Positions 1-5,647 of a DNA stretch of 5,748 bases are shown here, one piece after another (within the stretch, counting starts at the first letter, position 1; the number at the start of each line of letters is the position of its first letter). The position numbers and the translations under genes are program-made. Location of the stretch: the NCBI GenBank assembly GCA_002083985.1, contig MTER01000110.1, positions 1 to 5,748 on the forward strand. The letters run 5' to 3'. The DNA comes from Candidatus Altarchaeales archaeon A3 (GTDB taxonomy: Archaea; Altiarchaeota; Altiarchaeia; Altiarchaeales; Altiarchaeaceae). The notes under the pieces are model-generated. The model searched no databases, was not told the DNA's origin, and saw only the letters and a program-made list of their open reading frames with translations.

Positions 1-262
1 CATGATTTGGTAATTTGTTGTAGGTTGAATTCGCGAGCAGTAAAACCTGTGCCCTGTCGCATACATAATCATGTCCGAAATTCAGCCCTTCCAGCCCCTT
101 CATTACAAGTCGTTTTTCTACTTTCCTTCCACATTCATCAGCAAGAAATCTTATTAAATGGCCCGTTCCGTGAACACCAGAACCTAATTCCTTAACCTCC
201 AAAACACTCGCCGATTTAAATTTTTCTGCAAGATAGTCCTGAATTTTTTCTTTTGTTATCAT
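1..262 (-). CDS. Kinase-like phosphotransferase, N-terminal part (runs off left edge)
   Basis: An uninterrupted minus-strand frame starts with ATG at 262-260 and stays open for 87 codons to the window edge, so the 3' end is missing. The protein begins MITKEKIQDYLAEKF and contains a glycine-rich segment, GSGVHGTGHLIRF (residues 28-40), followed by KRLVMKGL, which could supply the lysine of a kinase N-lobe. Next comes GHDYVCDRAQVLLLANSTYN, which resembles archaeal proteins of the aminoglycoside phosphotransferase / protein-kinase-like fold. The catalytic loop lies outside the window, so activity and substrate cannot be judged. Codon use looks normal and the amino-acid pattern is protein-like. 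An archaeal TATA box lies about 30-40 bases upstream of the ATG, so the start is well supported and the mRNA is probably leaderless or nearly so. The coding call is firm; the family call is moderate and rests on motif resemblance only. Confidence 0.72.
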   Translation of the reverse strand, partial: MITKEKIQDYLAEKFKSASVLEVKELGSGVHGTGHLIRFLADECGRKVEKRLVMKGLEGLNFGHDYVCDRAQVLLLANSTYNKLPNH

Positions 263-290
263 TTTGTATTGTGTTTTTAATCTTTAAGTT

Positions 291-302
291 ATATTTAAAT
301 TT
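291..302 (-). promoter_or_regulatory. Archaeal TATA box for the left-edge phosphotransferase gene
   Basis: Read on the minus strand, this segment is AATTTAAATATA, a good archaeal TATA box. Its centre lies about 34 bases upstream of the ATG at 262. Archaeal TATA boxes are centred about 26 bases before the transcription start, which puts the start only a few bases before the ATG. This fits a leaderless or very short-leader transcript. No Shine-Dalgarno sequence is visible between the box and the ATG. Confidence 0.5.
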
Positions 303-558
303 GTTATTGGTAACTCGTAAGTTTGAAGGATAACTATATTTTCAAGTTAATAAAAATATCTGATGCTGACCTACTAAAAATGGAATAATTATATATTTGT
401 TTTTTTACCTATATTTTTATGAATATAATGTTTGAAATTAAATTTATAATAGAGTTGTTGCAAATTAAAAATTTTAAGAGTGAAAACTAATAAAATTTAA
501 AGGTAAAAAAGTTATTTTGCAACATGTCTAATGTTCAATTTTAAGATTTCTTTTAAGC
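303..558. other. AT-rich intergenic DNA without a recognisable gene
   Basis: This stretch lies between the divergent left gene and the repeat cluster. It is extremely AT-rich, stops are frequent in all frames, and no coding segment or RNA gene is recognisable. An 8-base inverted repeat, GTTGCAAA at 457-464 and TTTGCAAC at 516-523, encloses about 50 AT-rich bases. It may be chance or the remnant of a small element. Confidence 0.5.
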
Positions 559-670
559 ATTTTCAAATCGCAGAGATTTGAAAATCTCTGAGCATCGGCG
601 AGGTGATTTAAAAATTTCAGAAATTTTTAAATCTCCGAACGAAGTGAGGTGAGATTTTTAAAATATCCCT
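559..670. repeat. Hairpin-rich intergenic repeat cluster, left flank of the R-M cassette
   Basis: Two hairpins alternate with a related linker. The first has an 11-base stem (559-569 with 575-585) and a 5-base loop. The second is a perfect 13-base stem (605-617 with 621-633) with loop CAG. After each hairpin comes the same kind of linker: AATCTCTGAGCATCGGCGAG from 583 and AATCTCCGAACGAAGTGAGG from 630, both followed by TGA and an ATTT run. A clearly related linker (AATCTCTAAATGAAATGAAG) and related hairpins occur at 5178-5250, beyond the other end of the cassette. A further module, a T/A run followed by ATCCCT and CAAA (about 652-676), also recurs at 5144-5170. The cluster is therefore a member of a dispersed intergenic repeat family. 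Its function is unknown; it could be a folded RNA element or simply a non-autonomous repeat. Confidence 0.7.
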
Positions 671-762
671 AGCAAAATAATTAACCGATTTAGAGGGATG
701 AGCACCAATTTTTCAACACGGAGTGAAGCAATGTGAAATGATATGTAAAAATAAAAATAATA

Positions 763-1641
763 ATGGCTTTATCAAAAATATTAGAAGAGTTAAAATTCAC
801 AAGGAATGATTTCGAAGGAGAACGCATTCTTAAATACAATTCTAATTTAGGTCCCATCAATTTTGTTGAATTAGCAGGTACTGATAAGGAGGATATAAAT
901 AAAAATTTTTATAAGGCACATAGAGAAATATGGAATGAAAATGTATCTGAAGTATTTATCACAACTATTAACGACGAAGAAGTATTGATTTGCGATTCAA
1001 AAACGAAACCGAATGATCTAGATCCTATAGAAACCACTAAAATATACTCATTTAAATATAGTGAGAATACTGTTAAAGCAAGACATTATTTAGAACTCCT
1101 GAAAAAGGACAGTATAGATAATGGGCGTTTCTGGGAAGAAATTTATGGTTTTATAAGGCAGAGAATAAAGGATAAAAAACGTAAACCAATTGATGTTGAC
1201 CTTTTAAAGAATTTAACTGATACAAAAGAAAAAATTTTAAACTATCTTGAAAGATTCGACAATAAAGATGAAATCGCGCAAAAATTAATTGACAGGTGTC
1301 TTTTCATTCGATTCTTAGAGGATAGAATTAAACGAGATGGCTTAAAATGCTTATTGAAAAGGAGAGATGTTAATGGATTATTAAGCTTATTTGATAAGTA
1401 TAATGATTGCTTAAACGGAGATTTATTTGAGAAGGGGGACATTCCATCAGACATAGAAGATAGCATACTGGATAAACTTAACAATATTTTTGGGGAAACA
1501 TACACTTACACTAGTAAGCAGCAGGCTTTATGTCCCTATCAATTTGATAAGATCCCGATCTTGTTGATAAGTCATATCTACGAACAATTTTTGAATCCTA
1601 TAAGAAGACGTAGCGAAGGTATTGTTTTTACGAAAATGTAA
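763..1641 (+). CDS. Eco57I-like restriction-modification methylase, N-terminal part (frameshifted)
   Basis: This 292-codon frame encodes the N-terminal, pre-methyltransferase part of a large Eco57I-like (type IIG-like) enzyme. The segment NFYKAHREIWNENVSEVFI (about residues 48-66) is of the type seen near the start of such proteins. The helical block IDVDLLKNLTDTKEKILNYL, then LIDRCLFIRFLEDRI, matches the connector that usually precedes the methyltransferase domain. The frame ends in IYEQFLNPIRRRSEGIVFTK, exactly where the family has a G-x-(Y/F)-(Y/F)-T-P motif followed by an E-N-V-x-D-Y-I segment. That continuation, ENVTDYIIEKSF, is present just downstream in the next frame (1632-1667). The product is thus cut off by a frameshift rather than ending naturally. 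I see no convincing PD-(D/E)XK nuclease triad in this part. The ATG at 763 is the first in frame after a TGA at 739-741, and no Shine-Dalgarno sequence precedes it. Confidence 0.85.
   Translation: MALSKILEELKFTRNDFEGERILKYNSNLGPINFVELAGTDKEDINKNFYKAHREIWNENVSEVFITTINDEEVLICDSKTKPNDLDPIETTKIYSFKYSENTVKARHYLELLKKDSIDNGRFWEEIYGFIRQRIKDKKRKPIDVDLLKNLTDTKEKILNYLERFDNKDEIAQKLIDRCLFIRFLEDRIKRDGLKCLLKRRDVNGLLSLFDKYNDCLNGDLFEKGDIPSDIEDSILDKLNNIFGETYTYTSKQQALCPYQFDKIPILLISHIYEQFLNPIRRRSEGIVFTKM
1624..1637 (+). other. Frameshift joining the two halves of the methylase gene
   Basis: Upstream, frame 1 reads EGIVFTKM then TAA at 1639-1641. In frame 3 the bases from 1632 read ENVTDYIIEKSF without a stop into the larger downstream frame. 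Family members carry a contiguous G-(I/V)-(Y/F)-(Y/F)-T-P-E-N-V-x-D-Y-I motif, so the reading frame must move back by one base here. The region holds GTTTTTACGAAAATG. A net loss of one base (or four, which would also account for the missing proline) would restore the motif. The only upstream stop in the second frame is the TAG at 1611-1613, just before the conserved region. Confidence 0.75.
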
Positions 1642-1679
1642 CAGATTACATAATAGAAAAATCTTTTGACTCAAAATCG

Positions 1680-1943
1680 TATTTGTTTAGCTGGGATGAT
1701 GTTCCAGGAAATAATACAGAACTCATAAAATTTTTAAAGGACGACTTAAAAATAGAATGGGCAGAAAATGCAGAAATCAAAAAAAGCGATAATGATAGAA
1801 TAATAACCCTCGTAAATAAAAATAAGAAAAACTCAATTACTCTTAACCTTAATAAAAAAGAAAATAATGTGACTTTAGAGATCGCTGATGGCAAAACATA
1901 TAAATACCTTTTAAAAGAAGAAAATAGTAAGCTAAACATATAC
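1680..1943 (+). repeat. In-frame peptide-coding repeat, copy 1 (88 codons)
   Basis: This segment encodes a peptide beginning YLFSWDDVPGNNTELIKFLK and ending KLNIY. It is a paralogous copy of 3138-3392. Over the first 36 codons the two copies share 21 of 36 residues and about 77 of 108 bases without gaps. Both end with a (K/T)-(L/F)-N-(I/V)-Y motif. It sits between ENVTDYIIEKSFDSKS and the strand leading into methyltransferase motif I (NITVLDPSCGSGIF), where family members normally have only a short connector. It therefore looks inserted. The 9-mer ACTCAAAAT at 1669-1677 recurs as ACTCAGAAT at 1942-1950 at the other side, which could be a degenerate target duplication. The distance between them, 273 bases, is exactly 91 codons. 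Confidence 0.75.
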
Positions 1944-4391
1944 TCAGAATATATCAAAAATAAATCTAAAGAAGGCAACATTACAGTTCTTGACCCCTCC
2001 TGTGGTTCAGGAATTTTTCTTGTGAAATTTTTTGAACGATTGGTAAAAGAAAGAGAAAGTGAGTTGGGCGAAGGTAAAAGTCTTGACATATACAAAAAAT
2101 CTGATTTGTTAAAGAAGTCAATTCACGGGATAGATACTGACCCAAACGCTTTGAGGATTGCTGCTTTTAGTCTTTACTTAAAGATATTTGATAGGGTAAA
2201 CCCAGAAATACTTAAAAAAGTTTTAGAAAAATGCGAAGAAAAAAAGGAACATTTCATGTTTCCTGGCTTAAAAGAGCACAATTTGATTCAGGGAAACTCT
2301 TTATTTGATGAGGATATATTTAAAGGGAAAAAATTTGATCTTATTTTAGGAAATCCTCCGTGGGATTATGATTTCTCAGAGAATGAAAGAAGATTAATAG
2401 ATAGAAAATGGCCAGATGTTTCAGATTATCAAAGTTCCCAATGTTTTCTTTTTAAGATAGATGACTGGATGAATGAAAATAGTATTGTTGGAATGGTTGT
2501 TAACCTTTCTAATTTTACAAATCAAAACGCAGAGTGTTTTAGAAAATTATTGCTTGAGAAATATTCAATAAAAAAATTCTTGAATCTGATTAATATTAAA
2601 AAGATAACATTTAAGGATGGAAGTGAGTCTGCATGTGTTTTGATTTTCAATAAAGATCACGATATTGAAGAAAATGACATTAAATTTATAGTCCCTGACA
2701 TGACACATTTTTCAGAATTAACGAGGGAAATAGTTGTAAAAGATGATGACATAGCAAAGGTTCGACAATCCGGATTATCTGAGGAAACCTGGCACCTATC
2801 CATTTTAGGTTTGAATAAATATCTGAAATTAATTGAAAGAATAGAAAGTGATGTCTATTTATTTAGTCTGACACCAGAATATAAGCAGTACCTGCAATGT
2901 AGTGATGTTGATGATGAGTTAAAAAACGAGTTCAAAGAAAGCAAATGCTTTTTATCAAATGAAGCAAAATTATCCAGAATAGATGAAAAAAAATGGAATA
3001 TTGTGGATTTTAATAGAGAGTATAAAATTAAAGATGTGGGTGTGCAGTTGAATATATACGAGAAAAGAATTGCTCTTGAGCGATATTCTGAAACTTTTGA
3101 GCAAGGAGCAACATTTTATTCAATGGAAAAACACGGGTATTTATTCGGTTGGGATGATATTCCTGAAAATAATGGCGATCTTTTAAAATTTCTAAAGGAG
3201 AATATTTTAGTAGATTGGATCAAAAATCCTGAAATCAAAAAAAGTAACGATGAAAATGCTGTGACTATTACAGAACTTGAAAATTCAATTATACTCAAAC
3301 GTAAATTGACTGAAAAAAAAGTTATTATAACCTATAATAGAGAAACCAGTAACTTTATATTAAAAATGGTGAAAGGAACATTTAATGTTTACAATCCAGA
3401 TTATAATAATATTGCAAAGAAAAAGTATGAGGGTATCAAAAAAGAAGACAATAATTATTTCCCTAAAATACAGTCTCTTGGCGGACTTAAGCCGTATTTA
3501 TGTCCTCAACTAGAAGGTTATATCAAATATGGCCCTCATTTAGAAAAAGCAAGAAAGTTTAACATATTCCTGGACAATAAATTAGTTATAAACAGAGGAT
3601 GGCCAATTAAATCATTTTCGGTTTCGGATACAATAATATTCTCATCATCTTTTTATATATTCAAACCAGACAAAAAATTCCCTTCAGATTACATACACTT
3701 ATTTAAAGCGATTTTAAACTCAAAATTAGCATACTTTTATTTAAGGTCTAAATATCTTCAGAGGCTAAAAGGAAATCATACTAAAGTTAATTTAGTAGAT
3801 CTTAAAAAATTCCCCATTCCTTATTTAAAAGATGAAAAAATTATAAAGGAGATTATAAATTTTGTGTCAAAGATAAAAGAAGAAAATGACATAGAAAAAT
3901 ACCAATCTCAAATAGATGAATTAGTGTTTGATTTATATGAACTGGATTACTATGAGAGGCAACAGATAAAGGATTATTATAAAATATATAAACAGAAAAG
4001 GCAAAACAATAATTTAGTTAGTACTGATGATATGAACGAATATATAAATGAATTTATAGATTCGTTTAATCTTTTTATTGAAAAAGGATACTTCTTAAAC
4101 GCCAAATTTTATATATGCAATTTCCTTGGATCATTAGTAAAATTTGAGTTCTCAAAAGAGAAAAAGGAAACGGAACCAGAATATTCCAAACTAAAAAGAC
4201 TGATAAGTATAATCCTGCACGAAAAAATTAGTGATATTAAAAATGTTTTAAAGGAAGAAGAAATGAGAATCTATGATAATAATGTCCTTTATCTTTATAA
4301 AAGCAATCATATAAAGGATTGGACAAGGACCAAAGCACTAGATGATGTAAAAAGAGAATTTGGATTAATATATAAAAACTTGCCCGATTAA
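1683..4391 (+). CDS. Eco57I-like N6-adenine DNA methyltransferase with target-recognition domain (C-terminal part of the split gene)
   Basis: This frame carries the catalytic and specificity parts of the split enzyme, which methylates adenine N6 using S-adenosylmethionine. Motif I is VLDPSCGSGIF (residues 102-112, D104). An acidic cofactor-binding segment, HGIDTDP, is at 148-154, and the catalytic motif IV NPPW is at 224-227. From about residue 600 a TaqI-like C-terminal specificity region follows, with PYLCPQLEGYIKYGPHL, NSKLAYFYLRSKYLQ and FPIP (710-713), then IDELVFDLYELDYYE. The first frame codon (TTG 1683) is unlikely to be a real start, because it falls inside the repeated peptide and conserved sequence continues upstream (1632-1682). 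The frame is best read as the continuation of the gene at 763. Two inserted peptide copies occupy residues 1-87 and 486-570. Both key motifs are intact, so this part would be catalytically plausible if translated in full. The next gene starts 15 bases after the stop. Confidence 0.88.
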   Translation: MFSWDDVPGNNTELIKFLKDDLKIEWAENAEIKKSDNDRIITLVNKNKKNSITLNLNKKENNVTLEIADGKTYKYLLKEENSKLNIYSEYIKNKSKEGNITVLDPSCGSGIFLVKFFERLVKERESELGEGKSLDIYKKSDLLKKSIHGIDTDPNALRIAAFSLYLKIFDRVNPEILKKVLEKCEEKKEHFMFPGLKEHNLIQGNSLFDEDIFKGKKFDLILGNPPWDYDFSENERRLIDRKWPDVSDYQSSQCFLFKIDDWMNENSIVGMVVNLSNFTNQNAECFRKLLLEKYSIKKFLNLINIKKITFKDGSESACVLIFNKDHDIEENDIKFIVPDMTHFSELTREIVVKDDDIAKVRQSGLSEETWHLSILGLNKYLKLIERIESDVYLFSLTPEYKQYLQCSDVDDELKNEFKESKCFLSNEAKLSRIDEKKWNIVDFNREYKIKDVGVQLNIYEKRIALERYSETFEQGATFYSMEKHGYLFGWDDIPENNGDLLKFLKENILVDWIKNPEIKKSNDENAVTITELENSIILKRKLTEKKVIITYNRETSNFILKMVKGTFNVYNPDYNNIAKKKYEGIKKEDNNYFPKIQSLGGLKPYLCPQLEGYIKYGPHLEKARKFNIFLDNKLVINRGWPIKSFSVSDTIIFSSSFYIFKPDKKFPSDYIHLFKAILNSKLAYFYLRSKYLQRLKGNHTKVNLVDLKKFPIPYLKDEKIIKEIINFVSKIKEENDIEKYQSQIDELVFDLYELDYYERQQIKDYYKIYKQKRQNNNLVSTDDMNEYINEFIDSFNLFIEKGYFLNAKFYICNFLGSLVKFEFSKEKKETEPEYSKLKRLISIILHEKISDIKNVLKEEEMRIYDNNVLYLYKSNHIKDWTRTKALDDVKREFGLIYKNLPD
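3138..3392 (+). repeat. In-frame peptide-coding repeat, copy 2 (85 codons)
   Basis: The encoded peptide begins YLFGWDDIPENNGDLLKFLK and ends GTFNVY. It is homologous to the segment at 1680-1943, most strongly in the first 36 residues (WDD-x-P-x-NN, L-x-KFLK and EIKKS are shared), and diverges in the second half with a 3-residue length difference. It follows ERYSETFEQGATFYSMEKHG, a conserved block between the methyltransferase core and the target-recognition region. Family members usually continue directly there into a short aromatic strand, so the repeat interrupts a linker without destroying the frame. I found no clean target duplication here. The many synonymous and conservative changes between the two copies suggest both are old, or were acquired separately. 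Confidence 0.75.
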
Positions 4392-4406
4392 TTACTTTGG
4401 ATTGAA

Positions 4407-5039
4407 ATGACATACACACATCATAACTTAAAAAACAGAAAATATGCTTCTGCACCAAGTAGGATAAAAAGCAAGGAAGAAACAATTAAAATTTTTATTT
4501 TACAGCCATTGTTTGAAGCATATCAAATTGTGAGATCAGAGGATGTGATAAGCAATACTACTCATGAAGATACAATAACTCGCAGGATTATAGATCACAT
4601 TAAGCGGGATTCATCTATTTCAATATACACAGACAAGACAATTGATATTTCATTTACGCCCGGGGAATCCTCAGAGAACGGTGGACTAACCAGACCAGAC
4701 ATAAAATTTTTCATTTCTGATATTATTAAAATATTTATTGAAGCAAAGAGAATATATAAGGGAAGTACACCCGGTACTTATTGTGGTAAAGAAGGATTGG
4801 GTCGTTTTTTATCGGGATATTATTCGTCGCAAGAAGGTCATGCAGGTATGATTGCATACATTCAAGAAGGGCGATTATCTGATATTCAAAAAGAGATTAT
4901 AAAAAAGGTAAATGGCTGCAATTGCACAGAATTAAAAGAGGACCTTGGAATAGACAATTCTTTCTTGTCCCTTCATAAAAGAAATTCAAATAGCAACATA
5001 AAAATTTACCATTTGCTTTTTGATTTTGTGCAGCATTAA
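4407..5039 (+). CDS. Putative PD-(D/E)XK nuclease-like companion protein of the R-M locus
   Basis: This gene encodes a 210-residue soluble protein with no signal peptide or membrane segment. The central part reads RPDIKFFISDIIKIFIEAKR. D98 of the PD, then E112-A113-K114, match the D...(E)xK core of PD-(D/E)XK nucleases, with hydrophobic strands around them. A conserved-looking block follows, GHAGMIAYIQEG (residues 144-155), of a kind I associate with small proteins found next to Eco57I-like methylases, although I cannot verify that here. The likely job is DNA cleavage or a restriction partner for the methylase. An alternative is an accessory or regulatory fold that has kept nuclease-like strands. 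The ATG at 4407 lies 15 bases after the methylase stop, in the same frame, so the two are probably co-transcribed. No strong Shine-Dalgarno sequence is visible. A hairpin follows the stop by nine bases. Confidence 0.8.
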   Translation: MTYTHHNLKNRKYASAPSRIKSKEETIKIFILQPLFEAYQIVRSEDVISNTTHEDTITRRIIDHIKRDSSISIYTDKTIDISFTPGESSENGGLTRPDIKFFISDIIKIFIEAKRIYKGSTPGTYCGKEGLGRFLSGYYSSQEGHAGMIAYIQEGRLSDIQKEIIKKVNGCNCTELKEDLGIDNSFLSLHKRNSNSNIKIYHLLFDFVQH

Positions 5040-5048
5040 GGTCAATCA

Positions 5049-5068
5049 CCAACCAATGAATTGGTTGG
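5049..5068 (+). other. Perfect 8-bp hairpin after the nuclease-like gene (terminator or transposon end)
   Basis: CCAACCAA (5049-5056) and TTGGTTGG (5061-5068) form a perfect 8-base stem with loop TGAA. It begins nine bases after the stop of the nuclease-like gene. There is no T-run directly behind it, though one (CTTTTTT) occurs at 5121-5127, so it is not a classic terminator. A near-identical hairpin, with seven of eight stem bases shared, lies at 5598-5617. That pairing suggests recognition by one protein, such as an IS200/IS605 Y1 transposase, but transcript-end function is equally possible. Confidence 0.6.
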
Positions 5069-5143
5069 CCTGTTCCGTGAGGAGCAATGGCTATTATACT
5101 CAACAACGGCGAAAGATGCGCTTTTTTACAATACATTTTCAAA

Positions 5144-5250
5144 GATTTAAAAAACATCCCTCTCAAATTTTCGGGGTATTTTAAAAACCTGAAGTTTTAA
5201 AAATCTCTAAATGAAATGAAGTGATTTTAAAAACTTGACGTTTTAAAAAG
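5144..5250. repeat. Hairpin-rich intergenic repeat cluster, right flank of the R-M cassette
   Basis: Two hairpins of the same design sit side by side. At 5178-5204 ten of eleven positions pair, with one A-A mismatch and loop CTGAA. At 5225-5249 nine of ten pair, with the A-A mismatch at the equivalent place and loop TTGAC. The linker between them starts AATCTCTAAATGAAATGAAG and then TGATTTT, which aligns with both linkers in the cluster at 559-670. The GATTT...ATCCCTCTCAAA module at 5144-5167 corresponds to GATTT...ATCCCTAGCAAA at about 653-676. The rest of the gap (5069-5143 and 5251-5358) shows no gene or RNA I recognise. The cluster may be a folded RNA element or a non-autonomous repeat. 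Confidence 0.65.
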
Positions 5251-5358
5251 ATACGAACAACCGCGAGCGTAAAATATAAAAATTTACCATTTACTTCAAT
5301 TTACCTTTTTAATAAAGAAAATACTAAAAAACTCAATTTATGGAGTTGTGTAGTATAG

Positions 5359-5583
5359 TTGATTAGGGGGCAAAGAAATATGCAGACGTTATCGGTAGAG
5401 TTAAAGAACGCACCTACGGATGCTTCTCAAGTCCGCTGCTCTGTAAATCCGGCATTAAACAGAGGGGAAACTCTCAGTATGGGTGATATATTACTGACTG
5501 ATAACAACCTCAAAGAGAACCAACCTCCTTGCATATGGGGACAGAATCTGTGGGTCTCTGTCATTGTCTGCACATTAAATTAA
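5359..5583 (+). pseudogene. tnpB: Probable 3' tail of an IS200/IS605-family tnpB
   Basis: A 74-codon open frame reads IRGQRNMQTLSVELKNAPTD, then CSVNPALNRGETLSMGDILL, and ends with SVIVCTLN. The composition and style (short, polar, no fold-defining core, following what would be the ...NI end of the RuvC region) resemble the variable C-terminal tail of archaeal TnpB proteins. The zinc-finger and RuvC motifs that would come before it are absent: a TAG lies directly upstream at 5356-5358 and the DNA before that is repeat-like. The segment is visibly richer in G and C than the restriction-modification genes, which points to another origin. In tnpB loci this 3' region overlaps the omega (guide) RNA, which can explain why it alone has been kept. 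The internal ATG at 5380 is a possible start. A free-standing small protein is the alternative. Confidence 0.4.
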
Positions 5584-5597
5584 CTATGCTAATTCAT

Positions 5598-5617
5598 CCA
5601 ACCATTAAAATGGTTGG
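5598..5617 (+). terminator. 8-bp hairpin followed by a T-tract (terminator and/or right-end hairpin of the IS remnant)
   Basis: CCAACCAT (5598-5605) pairs with ATGGTTGG (5610-5617) around loop TAAA, and TTTTC follows directly. It lies 14 bases after the stop of the tnpB-like tail and 30 bases before the polymerase gene. As RNA it could end the upstream transcript. As single-stranded DNA it could be the right-end recognition hairpin of an IS200/IS605 element, given its near-twin at 5049-5068. Confidence 0.55.
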
Positions 5618-5647
5618 TTTTCTTGGCTTAATCTTATAAATTTTTAC

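Larger units (their letters stand above)
5049..5617 (+). mobile_element. Possible decayed IS200/IS605-type element bounded by twin hairpins
   Basis: The two similar 8-base hairpins at 5049-5068 and 5598-5617 are in the same orientation, as expected for the subterminal hairpins recognised by Y1 transposases at the two ends of IS200/IS605 elements. The only coding remnant between them (5359-5583) looks like the C-terminal tail of a TnpB and ends 14 bases before the right hairpin, the usual arrangement. No tnpA and no TnpB catalytic part is present, so at best this is an internally deleted, non-autonomous element. The left hairpin might instead be unrelated, in which case only the right-end fragment is a transposon remnant. 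Confidence 0.3.

Noticed and set aside
7..195. A 62-codon plus-strand open frame at the left edge
   Set aside because: It lies opposite the 87-codon kinase-like frame, which has recognisable motifs and a TATA box. The plus-strand product has no protein-like pattern.
457..523. 8-base inverted repeat GTTGCAAA/TTTGCAAC as ends of a small transposable element
   Set aside because: The stem is short, the interior is plain AT-rich sequence, and no target duplication is visible. Chance is likely in this composition.
560..670. CRISPR array
   Set aside because: The repeats are imperfect palindromes with related linkers rather than identical direct repeats with unique spacers of even size.
1624..1631. 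Programmed -1 frameshift at GTTTTTA
   Set aside because: The bases do not form a full X-XXY-YYZ slippery heptamer in the reading frame (the preceding codon GTT cannot re-pair well), and I see no strong downstream structure. A simple indel is more economical.
1242..2095. Minus-strand open frames at 1242-1505 and 1646-2095
   Set aside because: They are serine-, leucine- and phenylalanine-rich mirror images of the lysine- and asparagine-rich methylase codons, and conserved methylase motifs are on the other strand.
3116..3298. Minus-strand 60-codon frame over repeat copy 2
   Set aside because: It is the antisense shadow of the WDD-x-P repeat. A partly similar shadow lies over copy 1, but conservation follows the plus-strand protein.
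161..5082. Shared GCC(C/T)GTTCCGTGA at about 161-173 and about 5068-5080
   Set aside because: There are only 13 bases with one mismatch, one copy is inside coding sequence, and no other similarity surrounds them. Probably coincidental.
4237..5166. Minus-strand open frames at 4237-4485 and 4897-5166
   Set aside because: Both overlap well-supported plus-strand coding ends, have no promoter, and show no recognisable motif.
5634..5641. TTATAAAT as the polB TATA box
   Set aside because: It is about 10 bases from the ATG, so transcription would start downstream of the start codon. It cannot serve this start.
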